Positions 27,553-36,570 of a stretch of 45,752 bases of DNA are shown here, piece by piece. The notes beneath the pieces are model-generated. The model was given only the letters and a program-made list of their open reading frames with translations. It was not told where the DNA came from and searched no databases. A program made the translations under genes and the position numbers. The stretch lies in assembly GCA_965213575.1 (NCBI GenBank), contig CBDBZN010000039.1, forward strand, positions 1 through 45,752, written 5' to 3'. Numbering within the stretch: the stretch's first letter is position 1; each line of letters opens with the position of its first letter. Source of the stretch: JAUHXS01 sp965213575 (GTDB lineage: Bacteria > Bacteroidota > Bacteroidia > Chitinophagales > JAUHXS01).

Positions 27553-27595
27553 CCTGCAATTACAACATTCTAGTAAATTTCACGTATTAGAGTGT

Positions 27596-28279
27596 ATGAT
27601 TTTAAATCAACTATGCGTTTTTAGTTTTCTGCTATTAAATACGATCGTATACAGCCAGTCTATTTATAGGCAGTATAAAAAAGAAACAGGCCTTTGCACA
27701 GAGAAGCTTTTCTTATATGAAGATTCTACTTATGTATATTTAACAAGTTGCGATAAGAAGGCTGATATTTCTTTAGGTACTTGGCAAGCTGATAAGAAAC
27801 AGATTTATCTAGAACCCGTAAATATATCTACCTATGTTCCGGTAAAAGAAATCACGCAAAATGAGACGAAAGATAGCGATACTTTATTATCTGTATATAT
27901 TACCGATAAATATGGCCATCCGATTCCATATTTTGATTTGGTGTTTATACCTGAATATATAAGCCATAATGATATTGATATGCCGGGCCGTTATGAAATG
28001 AAACAAGACACTTTGCCGGTGCAGGTTGAAACAATTCAAACAAATGAGGATGGGAAAGCTCATATCGCTATCCAGCCAAATGGTATTATTAAATTAATTG
28101 ATATTGGACAAATATTTGGACGATATCCTATGATCAATGTAAATGATATTTCTTCTGATAAACTAATTGTAAAATTAGATTTACCAAAACATATATATGA
28201 TTATACGTTTATCTCTTGGATGAATTTATCCTCTACAATTGTAAAGAATAGTAAGAAGAATCTAATTTTTATTGAATAA
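27596..28279 (+). CDS. Exported protein of unknown function
   Basis: The 227-aa product starts with a signal peptide (LCVFSFLLLNTIVYSQS, cut after SQ). The mature N-terminal half resembles lipocalin-like or META-type beta proteins in layout (LYEDSTYVYLTSCDKKADISLGTW), with a middle segment SVYITDKYGHPIPYFDLVF that looks like a carboxypeptidase-regulatory or Ig-like beta fold. I cannot assign a family. It converges with valS, with only 14 bp between stop codons. Confidence 0.65.
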   Translation: MILNQLCVFSFLLLNTIVYSQSIYRQYKKETGLCTEKLFLYEDSTYVYLTSCDKKADISLGTWQADKKQIYLEPVNISTYVPVKEITQNETKDSDTLLSVYITDKYGHPIPYFDLVFIPEYISHNDIDMPGRYEMKQDTLPVQVETIQTNEDGKAHIAIQPNGIIKLIDIGQIFGRYPMINVNDISSDKLIVKLDLPKHIYDYTFISWMNLSSTIVKNSKKNLIFIE

Positions 28280-28293
28280 TCCCATTACTACTA

Positions 28294-30912
28294 TTATAGT
28301 TTATTCAAGCTCTTTTCAATAGCTTTAATTTTTGATTGAGCATCTTCCATTTTTTGTTTTTCCTTGGCTACGACAGCTTGCGGGGCATTTTTAACGAAGT
28401 TTTCATTTTGTAGTTTTTTCGTCACAGCTTGAAGAAACCCTTTATTATAATTTAACTCTTCTTCTAATTTTGCTTTTTCTTCCTGTTCATCTATTTTAAC
28501 AGGAATAAAAAATTCATAATTTTTGATCCTAAATGATTTAACTTGAGTGGGAGGTGCAGCAGTATATTTTATACAATTTACATTAGATAATTTGCTTATT
28601 AAAACTTCAATGTTTTTAAAAACATCACTATTATCTGTTTTAATATATAAAGAGATCTTATCTTTTGAGTTTATGCCGCTTAAGTTTCGTATGTTTCTAA
28701 TGTTGGTAGTAATGTCTTGTAACAGTTCTCCTGAATTAAGATAAAATTCATCGAAATTTTGAACAGAAGGCCATTCTGAAATCATGATAAATTCATCTTC
28801 GGATCTTGTTCTGATTTCATGCCAAACTTCTTCGGTGATAAACGGCAGGAGAGGATGTAAAATCTGCAATAATTTTTCAAAAATATCAATGGTATGATCA
28901 TACGTAGCTTTGCTGATAGGTTTTTGGTAATCAGGTTTGATCATTTCCAAATACCAAGAACAAAAGTCATCCCAAATCAATTTATAAATAGCCATCAATG
29001 CATCAGAAAGGCGATATTTGGAAAAATGATCATTAATTTGTTCCAGACTGCTATTTAACTTAGCATTCATCCACTCAATAGCAAATTGATCATTTTCATT
29101 ACTTGTTTTTTCAATCTCCCAATTTTTTACGAGTTTTAAAGCATTCCACACTTTGTTACAGAAATTCTTCCCTTGTTCGCAAAGTTTCTCATCGAACAGT
29201 AAATCATTGCCTGCCGGAGATGAAAATAAAACACCTGCCCGCACACCATCTGCACCGTACTTTTTAATCAGATCAATTGGATCCGGTGAGTTGCCGAGGG
29301 ATTTAGACATTTTACGTCTTTTTTCATCTCTCACAATACCGGTATAATAAACATTACTAAAAGGCTTTTTCCCTCTATATTCATATCCTGCAATGATCAT
29401 CCTTGCGACCCAAAAAAACATGATCTCCGGAGCTGTTACTAAATCATTTGTAGGGTAGTAGTAGTTGATATCTTCATTATTCGGATCTTTAAAGCCATTA
29501 AATACAGATATTGGCCACAGCCAAGAGGAGAACCATGTATCTAGTACATCTTCATCTTGTCTTAAATTTTGAATTTTGAATTTTGAATTTTGAATTTTTT
29601 CTTTTACCAGCTCAAATGCAGCTTCTTTATCTTTTGCTACCACATAATCTTGAGTGCCTTCACCATAATACCAAACTGGAATTCGCTGTCCCCACCATAG
29701 CTGACGAGAAATACACCAATCTTTCACATTTTCCATCCAATGTCGGTAAGTATTTTTAAATTTTTCCGGATGAAACCGAATATCATCATTCATCACATGT
29801 TCTAAAGCAGGTTTAGACAACTGTTCCATTTTCAAAAACCATTGCATAGAAAGTTTAGGTTCAATGACTGCATTAGTTCTCTCAGAGTAACCGACATTGT
29901 TTTTCAGCTCTTCTACTTTAGATAAATATCCTTTTGCTTCCAGTTCCTTAGCAATTTCTTTCCGTACCTTAAATCGATCTTTCCCGATATATAGTTTTGC
30001 TTCTTCACTTAAAGTGCCATCGTCATTTAAAACATCAATTACTTCCAGATTATGCCGAATGCCTAATTGATAATCATTGATATCGTGAGCAGGAGTTACT
30101 TTTAAACATCCTGTACCAAATTCCATATCTACATAATCATCAAAAATGATTGGTATGCTTTTATTTAGTAATGGTATAATTGCTTTTTTTCCTTTTAAAT
30201 GCTGATAACGTTTATCATTAGGATTAATGCAAACAGCAGAATCGCCCAAAATTGTTTCAGGGCGAGTGGTCGCAATTGTTATTTTAACATTACTTCCCTC
30301 TATGCTATAATCAATGTAAAATAATTTAGACTGTACTTCTTTATGAACGACTTCTTCATCAGATAAAGCAGTTTGAGCAGCCGGATCCCAATTGACCATC
30401 CTTACACCTCTATAGATTAAGCCTTTATTATATAGATCAATAAAAACTTCTATGACAGCATCATATAAGTTTTCATCCATGGTAAAACTCGTTCTATCCC
30501 AATCGCATGAGGCTCCAAGTTTTTTTAACTGTTCTAATATAATTCCACCATGTTTTTCTTTCCATTCCCACGCATGGTCCATAAACTCATCTCGAGATAG
30601 ATCTGCTTTGTTTATGCCTTCTTCTTTGAGCTTATTGACAACTTTGGCTTCTGTAGCAATAGACGCATGATCAGTTCCCGGTACCCAGCAAGCATTTTTG
30701 CCTAGTAATCTGGCACGGCGGATTAATACATCTTGAATAGTGTTATTAAGCATATGCCCCATATGTAATATGCCTGTTACATTGGGAGGAGGAATAACGA
30801 TGGTATAAGGCTCTCGATTATCAGGGGTAGATTTAAAAAGCTTGTTCTCCATCCACTTAGCATACCACTTATCTTCTACTTCATTTGGATTATAACTTTT
30901 AGAAATACTCAT
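28294..30912 (-). CDS. valS: Valyl-tRNA synthetase
   Basis: An 872-aa class I aminoacyl-tRNA synthetase that charges tRNA-Val and edits mischarged Thr. HIGH motif: PPPNVTGILHMGHMLN near residue 40-56. Editing-domain signature TTRPETILGDSAV near 215. Catalytic LDTWFSSWLWP and KMSKSLGNSPDPIDL follow, then the anticodon-binding domain and a C-terminal Lys/Glu-rich coiled coil. A heptanucleotide tandem repeat encodes KIQNSKFKIQN just before the QDEDVLDTWFSS block, which looks like an insertion in a loop. The gene is preceded by a hairpin separating it from the S4 gene. Confidence 0.97.
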   Translation of the reverse strand: MSISKSYNPNEVEDKWYAKWMENKLFKSTPDNREPYTIVIPPPNVTGILHMGHMLNNTIQDVLIRRARLLGKNACWVPGTDHASIATEAKVVNKLKEEGINKADLSRDEFMDHAWEWKEKHGGIILEQLKKLGASCDWDRTSFTMDENLYDAVIEVFIDLYNKGLIYRGVRMVNWDPAAQTALSDEEVVHKEVQSKLFYIDYSIEGSNVKITIATTRPETILGDSAVCINPNDKRYQHLKGKKAIIPLLNKSIPIIFDDYVDMEFGTGCLKVTPAHDINDYQLGIRHNLEVIDVLNDDGTLSEEAKLYIGKDRFKVRKEIAKELEAKGYLSKVEELKNNVGYSERTNAVIEPKLSMQWFLKMEQLSKPALEHVMNDDIRFHPEKFKNTYRHWMENVKDWCISRQLWWGQRIPVWYYGEGTQDYVVAKDKEAAFELVKEKIQNSKFKIQNLRQDEDVLDTWFSSWLWPISVFNGFKDPNNEDINYYYPTNDLVTAPEIMFFWVARMIIAGYEYRGKKPFSNVYYTGIVRDEKRRKMSKSLGNSPDPIDLIKKYGADGVRAGVLFSSPAGNDLLFDEKLCEQGKNFCNKVWNALKLVKNWEIEKTSNENDQFAIEWMNAKLNSSLEQINDHFSKYRLSDALMAIYKLIWDDFCSWYLEMIKPDYQKPISKATYDHTIDIFEKLLQILHPLLPFITEEVWHEIRTRSEDEFIMISEWPSVQNFDEFYLNSGELLQDITTNIRNIRNLSGINSKDKISLYIKTDNSDVFKNIEVLISKLSNVNCIKYTAAPPTQVKSFRIKNYEFFIPVKIDEQEEKAKLEEELNYNKGFLQAVTKKLQNENFVKNAPQAVVAKEKQKMEDAQSKIKAIEKSLNKL
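29565..29600. repeat. Heptanucleotide tandem repeat inside valS
   Basis: AATTTTG is repeated four times in a row (29565-29592) plus a partial fifth copy. In the valS frame it encodes KIQNSKFKIQN. Since seven is not a multiple of three, gain or loss of one copy would shift the frame. Confidence 0.9.
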
Positions 30913-30929
30913 TTAGGCTTATTTGCTGT

Positions 30930-30977
30930 AAAAATATAAATTAGTTTAGAGTTAATAATTATAAACTCTAAACTAAT
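30930..30977 (-). terminator. Hairpin between the S4 gene and valS
   Basis: Perfect 14-bp AT-rich arms 30940-30953 and 30964-30977 with a 10-nt loop; on the minus strand followed by TTTATATTTT. It sits just past the S4 gene stop (30985) and before the valS start (30912), so it may terminate or attenuate read-through. Confidence 0.6.
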
Positions 30978-30984
30978 ATGTGAA

Positions 30985-31350
30985 CTATTCCTTAAACCGA
31001 TCTATATCTCTTCGGAGTTTTTTAGTAGGCCGGCCTTTGATGTCCAGCTTATGATTGATTCTTTTGATATCTTGTAGTTCTGCTAAAGCTGTAAGATCAG
31101 CAGCACTGGTAGTTTCTTCGATAAACTCTTGTACCAGTTTAGCACCAATTCTGTTTGTTGGAATATTTAATATTTTGTAAGAGCGCCATATGGGAATATT
31201 TTTAATTGATAAAATATTCCCTATTATGACTTCTTTTTTAGGCTTGGAAAAGGAGCCGTCTATTTGTACTTTATTTTCACTACAAGCTTTTGAAGCTAAA
31301 GTTCTTGTTTTAAACAGACGGACATTCCAAAGAAATTTATCCAGTCGCAA
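30985..31350 (-). CDS. S4-domain RNA-binding protein (Hsp15-like)
   Basis: The 121-aa protein is nearly all S4 domain: MRLDKFLWNVRLFKTRTLAS at the N-terminus and NKVQIDGSFSKPKKEV near 26-41, followed by a basic C-terminal tail (RRDIDRFKE). Hsp15/HslR proteins bind stalled 50S subunits carrying peptidyl-tRNA and help recycle them. Length fits. It starts 6 bp after the OmpA-like gene ends, so the two are likely co-transcribed. Confidence 0.85.
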   Translation of the reverse strand: MRLDKFLWNVRLFKTRTLASKACSENKVQIDGSFSKPKKEVIIGNILSIKNIPIWRSYKILNIPTNRIGAKLVQEFIEETTSAADLTALAELQDIKRINHKLDIKGRPTKKLRRDIDRFKE

Positions 31351-31356
31351 AACAAA

Positions 31357-32187
31357 TTATTTTGCGGCATTTTTAGGGTTCAATAAATCGTAAAATTGAT
31401 TCAATTTAGGAAGGATAATAATCCTTGTCCTTCTATTAGTAGCTCTACCTTCGGCTGTTTCATTACTAGCCAAAGTATTGTACTCTCCACGTCCCGCAGC
31501 GATCAGTTTATTAGGGTCTACATTATATTTATTTTGCAAAACTCTCACTACTGATGTAGCTCTTTTAACACTTAAATCCCAGTTGTCTTTAATACACTCA
31601 GTAGATATAGACACGTTATCAGTATAGCCTTCTACCATCACTTCGATATCTTGCTTTGTTTCTATAATTTGAGCAATTTTACCTAATACTTCTTCAGCGC
31701 GTGATGTTAACTCTGAGCTACCGCTTTTGTATAGCATTTTATCAGATAAGTTAATAAAAACAACTGTTTTATCAACTTTGATCTCTACATCTTCATCAGC
31801 AATGCCATCTTTTAGAACACCTTTTAAATTTACGGCTAAAGCTAAGTTGATAGAATCTGCTTTGGTCTTAGCGGCTAATAAATATTTAATATATTGATCT
31901 TTGTTCTCAAGCTGAGACAACGTTTCTTTAATATTATCATTGGCTGATTTAGAAAGGGCCGTCAAGTCTCCAACTTGATTAAGCTGCTTATCTCTTAGAT
32001 TTTTACAATCTTCTACTTGTGCTTCCAAATTGCTAATCCTTAAGCTTTTAAGTTGTGAATCTGATTCACATTTGGACAGCTGGCTTTGTAGGTCAGCTTG
32101 CATTTCGCTGTATTTTTTATTACTCACACATGATGACACAGTCAGAAATATAATTGCTAAACTGATGCTTGATACACTAAATTTCAT
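31357..32187 (-). CDS. OmpA/MotB-family peptidoglycan-binding lipoprotein
   Basis: A 276-aa lipoprotein (signal ending LTVSSC, lipobox Cys20). Residues ~25-110 are a predicted coiled coil (KKYSEMQADLQSQLSKCE). The C-terminal OmpA domain spans about 145-265: VFINLSDKMLYKSGSSEL, VMVEGYTDNVSISTECIKDN, LSVKRATSVVRVL and AEGRATNRRTRIII; the Asp and Arg of these motifs bind meso-diaminopimelate in peptidoglycan. It anchors the outer membrane to the cell wall. The same layout (lipoprotein, coil, OmpA) is common in Bacteroidota. Followed by the S4 gene after 6 bp. Confidence 0.9.
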   Translation of the reverse strand: MKFSVSSISLAIIFLTVSSCVSNKKYSEMQADLQSQLSKCESDSQLKSLRISNLEAQVEDCKNLRDKQLNQVGDLTALSKSANDNIKETLSQLENKDQYIKYLLAAKTKADSINLALAVNLKGVLKDGIADEDVEIKVDKTVVFINLSDKMLYKSGSSELTSRAEEVLGKIAQIIETKQDIEVMVEGYTDNVSISTECIKDNWDLSVKRATSVVRVLQNKYNVDPNKLIAAGRGEYNTLASNETAEGRATNRRTRIIILPKLNQFYDLLNPKNAAK

Positions 32188-32386
32188 TGAGATTTTTTTA
32201 TTTTAAGTATTAATTAATTATAATATGTAAATTATATTTGTAAAAATAGGTATAATATGGAAAACAAAAGATATAAATAGCAATTATTAACTTATTAATT
32301 TAATAATTGTTAAAGATACCTCTGAGCTTTATCTAATCGAAATTGACAGCAGCAGGTAAACTTGTTAAATTTAGAAATAGAAAACT

Positions 32387-32800
32387 TTATAAATGATCCG
32401 GAAAATGTTCTTTCATGATCTCCATGATCATTTTTTGGGTTAAAGGCTTACTTTTAAATCCATCAATGCTATCGATTTTTTTTGCTTTAACAGCATCATC
32501 CGGGTTAAGCGAAGTAGTCAACATGACTAATATGAACTTTGCTTTTTGACCTGCTTCTAATTTTTCATATTCTTCTAAAAATTCCCATCCATTCATGACG
32601 GGCATATTAATATCTAAGAATATAAGATCCGGCTGAGGGTATTTGCCTTCATTCGAAGATTTCAAATATTCTAACCCTTCAAATCCACTCTGTTTAATTA
32701 CAATATTTTTAGCACATTTTGCTTCTTCCAAAACCATTTCATTTAAGAAATTAGTTGGTTCATCATCATCTATCATTAAGATGCAATTTAATTTTTTCAT
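32387..32800 (-). CDS. Single-domain response regulator (Rcp1/CheY-like)
   Basis: The 137-aa protein is one receiver domain with no output domain. Acidic pocket MIDDDE (11-13), phospho-acceptor Asp63 in FLDINMPVMNGWEFL, Thr95-Thr96 in MLTTSLNP and Lys118 in FKSKPLT. Such regulators act by protein-protein contact. Its start overlaps the end of the neighbouring sensor kinase gene by 4 bp, so it is translationally coupled and almost surely its partner. Confidence 0.92.
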   Translation of the reverse strand: MKKLNCILMIDDDEPTNFLNEMVLEEAKCAKNIVIKQSGFEGLEYLKSSNEGKYPQPDLIFLDINMPVMNGWEFLEEYEKLEAGQKAKFILVMLTTSLNPDDAVKAKKIDSIDGFKSKPLTQKMIMEIMKEHFPDHL

Positions 32801-34452
32801 AGGGGTTTGCTTGGCAATTTAATATAAAAAGTACTTCCCTTATCCTTTTCGGAATCTACCCAGATATTTCCTTTGTGCAAATCTACAACTTTTTTACAAT
32901 GTGCCAACCCTATGCCGGTGCCTTCATAAGAACTTTGGGTGTGGAGCCTGGTAAAAATCATAAATATAGACTCATGATACTTAAAGTCTATCCCAATGCC
33001 ATTATCTGAGAATTTAAATACCCAATATTGCTTTTCTTTCTTCGCTGATATTTTTATATGAGGAGCTGTATTTTCTTTTCTGAATTTGATACTATTGGTT
33101 ACTAAATTTTGAAAAAGTAAACCGAGTTCAACTTCATATGCAGGTAGAACGGGAAGAGTATGTATCGTAAATTGAGTTCCGGTTTCTTTAATAATCAATT
33201 GAAGGTCAGACTGAATATTCTTAATTATATTATTGCAATTAACTGGCACCAGCTCACTTTTTAGGCCAATGCGAGAGTAATCTAGTAAACCTTTTATTAA
33301 ATTACTCATTCTATTGGCAGATTGATTTATATAAAATAGATATTTACTCCCTCTATCATCAAACTTATCTTTATATTCATTTTTTAAACGGTCAATCATG
33401 CTTATGTTGGTCCTTAATGGCTCTTGCAAGTCATGCGAAGTAATATAAACAAACTGTTCAAGCTCTTTATTTTTTTCTAATAGCTTCGTATTAATGTCAT
33501 TTAATTTTTGACCTCTTAAATTAATTAGATATAATAATACAGCTGTGGTCCACACAGCAAAGATAGACAACCCGCGATTTATTACCGCTATATCAATATA
33601 ATTGCCTTCGGGTGACATATTGAATCCTATAATTATTAATGCAGAGGCAATAAGTGCAAGGATAATTGTATGAATAGGCTTTGCCATAAACCATCCAAAT
33701 AGTACAAGAATAATGTATAAACTGCCATCTGCAATTCCGAGTGGGGTAGCAACGTCAATTAAAAATAGCGTGATTATTAGTGAGGAAGCATAACCTAATA
33801 ACCAGATTGGAATTTTACGTTTTAATTTTTCTTCATCATATGATATATTAATCCAACTCATAGTCGTAATACAAATACCTGATATTACGAATCCAAATGC
33901 AGTATGAATAGCCATTTTGGTGAGTTTACCCCAGCCATAAGTAACTTCCATTCCTATAAAATAACCTGCAAATGCTACTAATCCTAGTCCAAAGACTAAA
34001 AAAGCTATTACCCCACTAAAGTTTGATCTTTTAAATGTTTTTTGAGAAAGTGAGATCATAGCAAATGCTGATAATGTAAAACATAAAGCTGTATTGGGAG
34101 CCATCCTTCCGGGGTGTGAAGTTTTAGTAACGATGTAATGTTTCATAAAAAATTCATCTAACCCTAGGTTAATGCTGAAAATATATTCAGTTAATGTTAA
34201 TGCACCTAATAGCAATACTAGAGTGCCTATTACAATACTTGCAGTTTCTAATTTTTTTTGAAATAGTAACAAGGAGATCCCTAAAAGGAAAAATCCTAAT
34301 GCAGTATTAAATTGCATCGGCGCAAAAGAAGATGATATTTGAATAAGTGTAGCAGAATGAATATACCATCCGATCAGAACAATAAGCCCTAATAGAATAA
34401 TAAAAACAGAAAAGACACAGATGAGATTAGATAAAATTTGGAATTTTCTCAT
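32797..34452 (-). CDS. Membrane sensor histidine kinase
   Basis: A 551-aa kinase. The first ~310 residues hold about 8-9 membrane helices in two blocks, with a short loop (ISYDEEKLKRKIP) near 203-215; this is a membrane-embedded sensor of unknown ligand. HisKA follows with phospho-acceptor His340 in ITSHDLQEPLR, then HATPase_c with NLVTNSIKF, DNGIGIDFKYHE and GTGIGLAHCK. The H-box resembles that of the soluble PAS kinase at 15081. It overlaps its response regulator gene by 4 bp. Confidence 0.9.
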   Translation of the reverse strand: MRKFQILSNLICVFSVFIILLGLIVLIGWYIHSATLIQISSSFAPMQFNTALGFFLLGISLLLFQKKLETASIVIGTLVLLLGALTLTEYIFSINLGLDEFFMKHYIVTKTSHPGRMAPNTALCFTLSAFAMISLSQKTFKRSNFSGVIAFLVFGLGLVAFAGYFIGMEVTYGWGKLTKMAIHTAFGFVISGICITTMSWINISYDEEKLKRKIPIWLLGYASSLIITLFLIDVATPLGIADGSLYIILVLFGWFMAKPIHTIILALIASALIIIGFNMSPEGNYIDIAVINRGLSIFAVWTTAVLLYLINLRGQKLNDINTKLLEKNKELEQFVYITSHDLQEPLRTNISMIDRLKNEYKDKFDDRGSKYLFYINQSANRMSNLIKGLLDYSRIGLKSELVPVNCNNIIKNIQSDLQLIIKETGTQFTIHTLPVLPAYEVELGLLFQNLVTNSIKFRKENTAPHIKISAKKEKQYWVFKFSDNGIGIDFKYHESIFMIFTRLHTQSSYEGTGIGLAHCKKVVDLHKGNIWVDSEKDKGSTFYIKLPSKPL

Positions 34453-34635
34453 ATGTATTTATTCGATCAAGCCAGTAAGGATACTCAATAATTTAGGAGA
34501 TAATGAATGATATTTCTGAAAATAATAATTTAAATTGATCATAAATATAATATTTAAAAACTTTAATTAATTTAAAGCATAATAAACCATTTGAAGAAAA
34601 GCATTGTTTATTTACCAATAATAAAATAATAAAAT

Positions 34636-35229
34636 ATGAATAATATATCTGCTAAAGAAGCACTTAATAAATTAAAAGAAGGAAATCAAAGATATGCTAA
34701 TGGGAATTTACAGCATCCCCACATCTCTCCTGATTACCGGTCAACATTAACAAAAGGACAAGAACCATTCGCCATTATTCTTAGTTGTGCGGATTCTAGA
34801 GTAGTACCTGAGCTGATATTTGATCAAGGGTTAGGAGATATATTTACCGTTTTAGTAGCAGGTAACGTAGCTTCTCAATCTGTTACGGCTAGTATAGAAT
34901 ATGCAGTTGCCCATTTAGGCGTAAAACTTGTTATAGTGATGGGCCACGAATCTTGTGGGGCTGTCGGAGCTGCTATGAAAGGGGGAGATAACGGACCTAG
35001 TCTAAATAGCCTGTTGGGCCATATACTGCCTGCGGTGAAAATAGCCGGAGAAAAAGGGAAAAGTGATATTAATGATATTGTAAAAGAAAATGCGAAGCTT
35101 GCCGTAAAAGAACTTCATGAGCGGTCTACTATCATTGCAAATGCTACGTCGAAAGATGTTAAAGTCTTGCCCGCTTATTATTCTCTGGCCTCCGGAGAAG
35201 TGAATTTTATAGAGGAACAAAATGCTTAA
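34636..35229 (+). CDS. Beta-class carbonic anhydrase
   Basis: A 197-aa cytoplasmic enzyme interconverting CO2 and bicarbonate. Zinc ligands are visible: Cys51 and the Asp53-Arg55 dyad in LSCADSRVVPE, then His104 and Cys107 in VMGHESCGAVGA. Length and spacing match the family. A 184-bp spacer separates it from the divergent sensor kinase gene. It is followed by a hairpin, so co-transcription with the next FAD gene is unlikely or weak. Confidence 0.95.
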   Translation: MNNISAKEALNKLKEGNQRYANGNLQHPHISPDYRSTLTKGQEPFAIILSCADSRVVPELIFDQGLGDIFTVLVAGNVASQSVTASIEYAVAHLGVKLVIVMGHESCGAVGAAMKGGDNGPSLNSLLGHILPAVKIAGEKGKSDINDIVKENAKLAVKELHERSTIIANATSKDVKVLPAYYSLASGEVNFIEEQNA

Positions 35230-35251
35230 TAAACAGTAAATACGATTTGCA

Positions 35252-35279
35252 GATGCTTCGCCACGCGAAGTATAGCATT
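35252..35279. repeat. REP-like hairpin, variant of the cluster-border repeat
   Basis: GATGCTTCG then a 9-bp stem (CTTCGC / GCGAAG core plus A-T and G-T pairs, CAC loop). The leading GATGCTTCG matches the repeats at 36510 and 39349. It lies 23 bp after the carbonic anhydrase stop and could also act in 3'-end formation. Confidence 0.5.
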
Positions 35280-35289
35280 TAACTTTTTA

Positions 35290-35297
35290 TAATTTTG
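35290..35297 (+). promoter_or_regulatory. Candidate -7 promoter element (TAATTTTG)
   Basis: Fits TAnnTTTG, 27 bp before the GTG start of the FAD oxidoreductase gene. No clear -33 element; tentative. Confidence 0.3.
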
Positions 35298-35324
35298 TAA
35301 TACCTGCGTAAGCAACTCCTTAAT

Positions 35325-36449
35325 GTGAACATACCGCCAATTTATGATGTTTTAATTATTGGAGGAGGGCTTGCGGGTTTGACAAGCGCAGTTTTACTAT
35401 CTAAATCGGGACTAAAAGTTTGTGTTGTCGAAAAGCATGAATATCCTTTTCACAGAGTGTGCGGAGAATATGTATCTAAAGAAGCGCTTCCTATTTTAAA
35501 GGCTCTACATATAGACTTATATTCCGCAGGAGCGGTAGACATTAACAAATTTACATTAACATCTTCTAAAGGCGGTCAGTTATCTGTTCCATTGGAATTA
35601 GGAGGAATAGGAATCAGCAGATATACCCTTGATTATGAACTATACAAAAAAGCAGCCTCTGCAGGCGCTATCATCATTCAAAAAACAAATGTACTTTCAA
35701 TCAAAAAAGAAGTAAAGTACTTAGTATGTACTACTAATAAAGATACATATTATGCAAAAGTAGTGGTCGGTTCTTTTGGTAAAAGATCAAATATAGATAC
35801 AGCACTAGATAGAACTTATATTAAAAAACGATCTCCATATATAGGCATCAAATATCATGTTACGATTGACTTGCCTGATAATGAAATTGCACTGCATAAT
35901 TTTAAAGATGGATATGCAGGTATTAGTAGGATAGAGGATGGTAAATTTTGCCTCTGCGTAATGACGACTGCTGCTAATCTCAAGCAGTATGGCTCTATTG
36001 CCTCCATGGAACAGCAGGTTTTTTTTCAAAATTCTCATTTAAAATATATATATCAGAACGCCACCTTTCATTTAAAAAAACCACTTACAATTGGTGAAAT
36101 TTCCTTTGCGCCAAAATCGTTGATTGAAGAAGATATTTTAATGTGTGGTGATGCATCGGGCATGATAACTCCCTTATGCGGTAACGGCATGGCAATGGCT
36201 TTTCGAGGAGCTAAGATGTTATCCGGTTTATTAATACAATATTTTAATAAACATATAAATAAGGATGAATTGTACCAAAGATATCAAAACGAGTGGAATA
36301 TGGAATTCAAACATCGTCTTTGGTTAGGTAGAAATATTCAAAAGCTGTTTGGGAATGAGCAGTTAACTGACTTAACTGTGAAGTTTTTAAAACATACTCC
36401 TTTTCTTACCAAGCAAATTATTCGTCGCACGCACGGGAAACCTTTTTGA
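35325..36449 (+). CDS. FAD-dependent oxidoreductase (geranylgeranyl-reductase-like)
   Basis: A 374-aa flavoprotein starting with GTG at 35325 (an ATG at 35323 runs straight into TGA). FAD-binding YDVLIIGGGLAGLTSAVLL starts at residue 7; HRVCGEYVSKEALPIL near 43-58 is typical of the geranylgeranyl reductase / PHBH-like family; LMCGDASGMITPLCGNGMAM near 275 closes the FAD site. These enzymes hydroxylate aromatic rings or reduce isoprenoid double bonds. It lies beside a UbiA prenyltransferase and a type III PKS, so a tailoring role on a polyketide or prenyl chain is likely. It converges on the UbiA gene. Confidence 0.88.
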   Translation: MNIPPIYDVLIIGGGLAGLTSAVLLSKSGLKVCVVEKHEYPFHRVCGEYVSKEALPILKALHIDLYSAGAVDINKFTLTSSKGGQLSVPLELGGIGISRYTLDYELYKKAASAGAIIIQKTNVLSIKKEVKYLVCTTNKDTYYAKVVVGSFGKRSNIDTALDRTYIKKRSPYIGIKYHVTIDLPDNEIALHNFKDGYAGISRIEDGKFCLCVMTTAANLKQYGSIASMEQQVFFQNSHLKYIYQNATFHLKKPLTIGEISFAPKSLIEEDILMCGDASGMITPLCGNGMAMAFRGAKMLSGLLIQYFNKHINKDELYQRYQNEWNMEFKHRLWLGRNIQKLFGNEQLTDLTVKFLKHTPFLTKQIIRRTHGKPF

Positions 36450-36454
36450 ATTTA

Positions 36455-36558
36455 TGATTTTAGATTTACGAAGTACGATTTGATGTAATATTGAATTTTC
36501 AATTGAATTGTCATGCTGAGCTTGTCGAAGCATCTTTGTTGAATTTACGAGTTGCGAT
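36455..36558. repeat. Composite interspersed repeat, left copy
   Basis: Contains AGATTTACGAAGTACGATTT (36462-36481) and TCATGCTGAGCTTGTCGAAG then CATC (36511-36534). Both parts recur inverted at 39311-39373. It fills the gap between the converging FAD and UbiA genes. The GCTTCGACAAGCTCAG core is, from memory, a common interspersed repeat in bacterial genomes. Confidence 0.7.
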
Positions 36559-36570
36559 TGTAAGATTTTA

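Noticed and set aside
1749..35229. SulP transporter and beta-carbonic anhydrase as a bicarbonate uptake pair
   Set aside because: They lie more than 30 kb apart on opposite strands; no linkage can be argued from this window.
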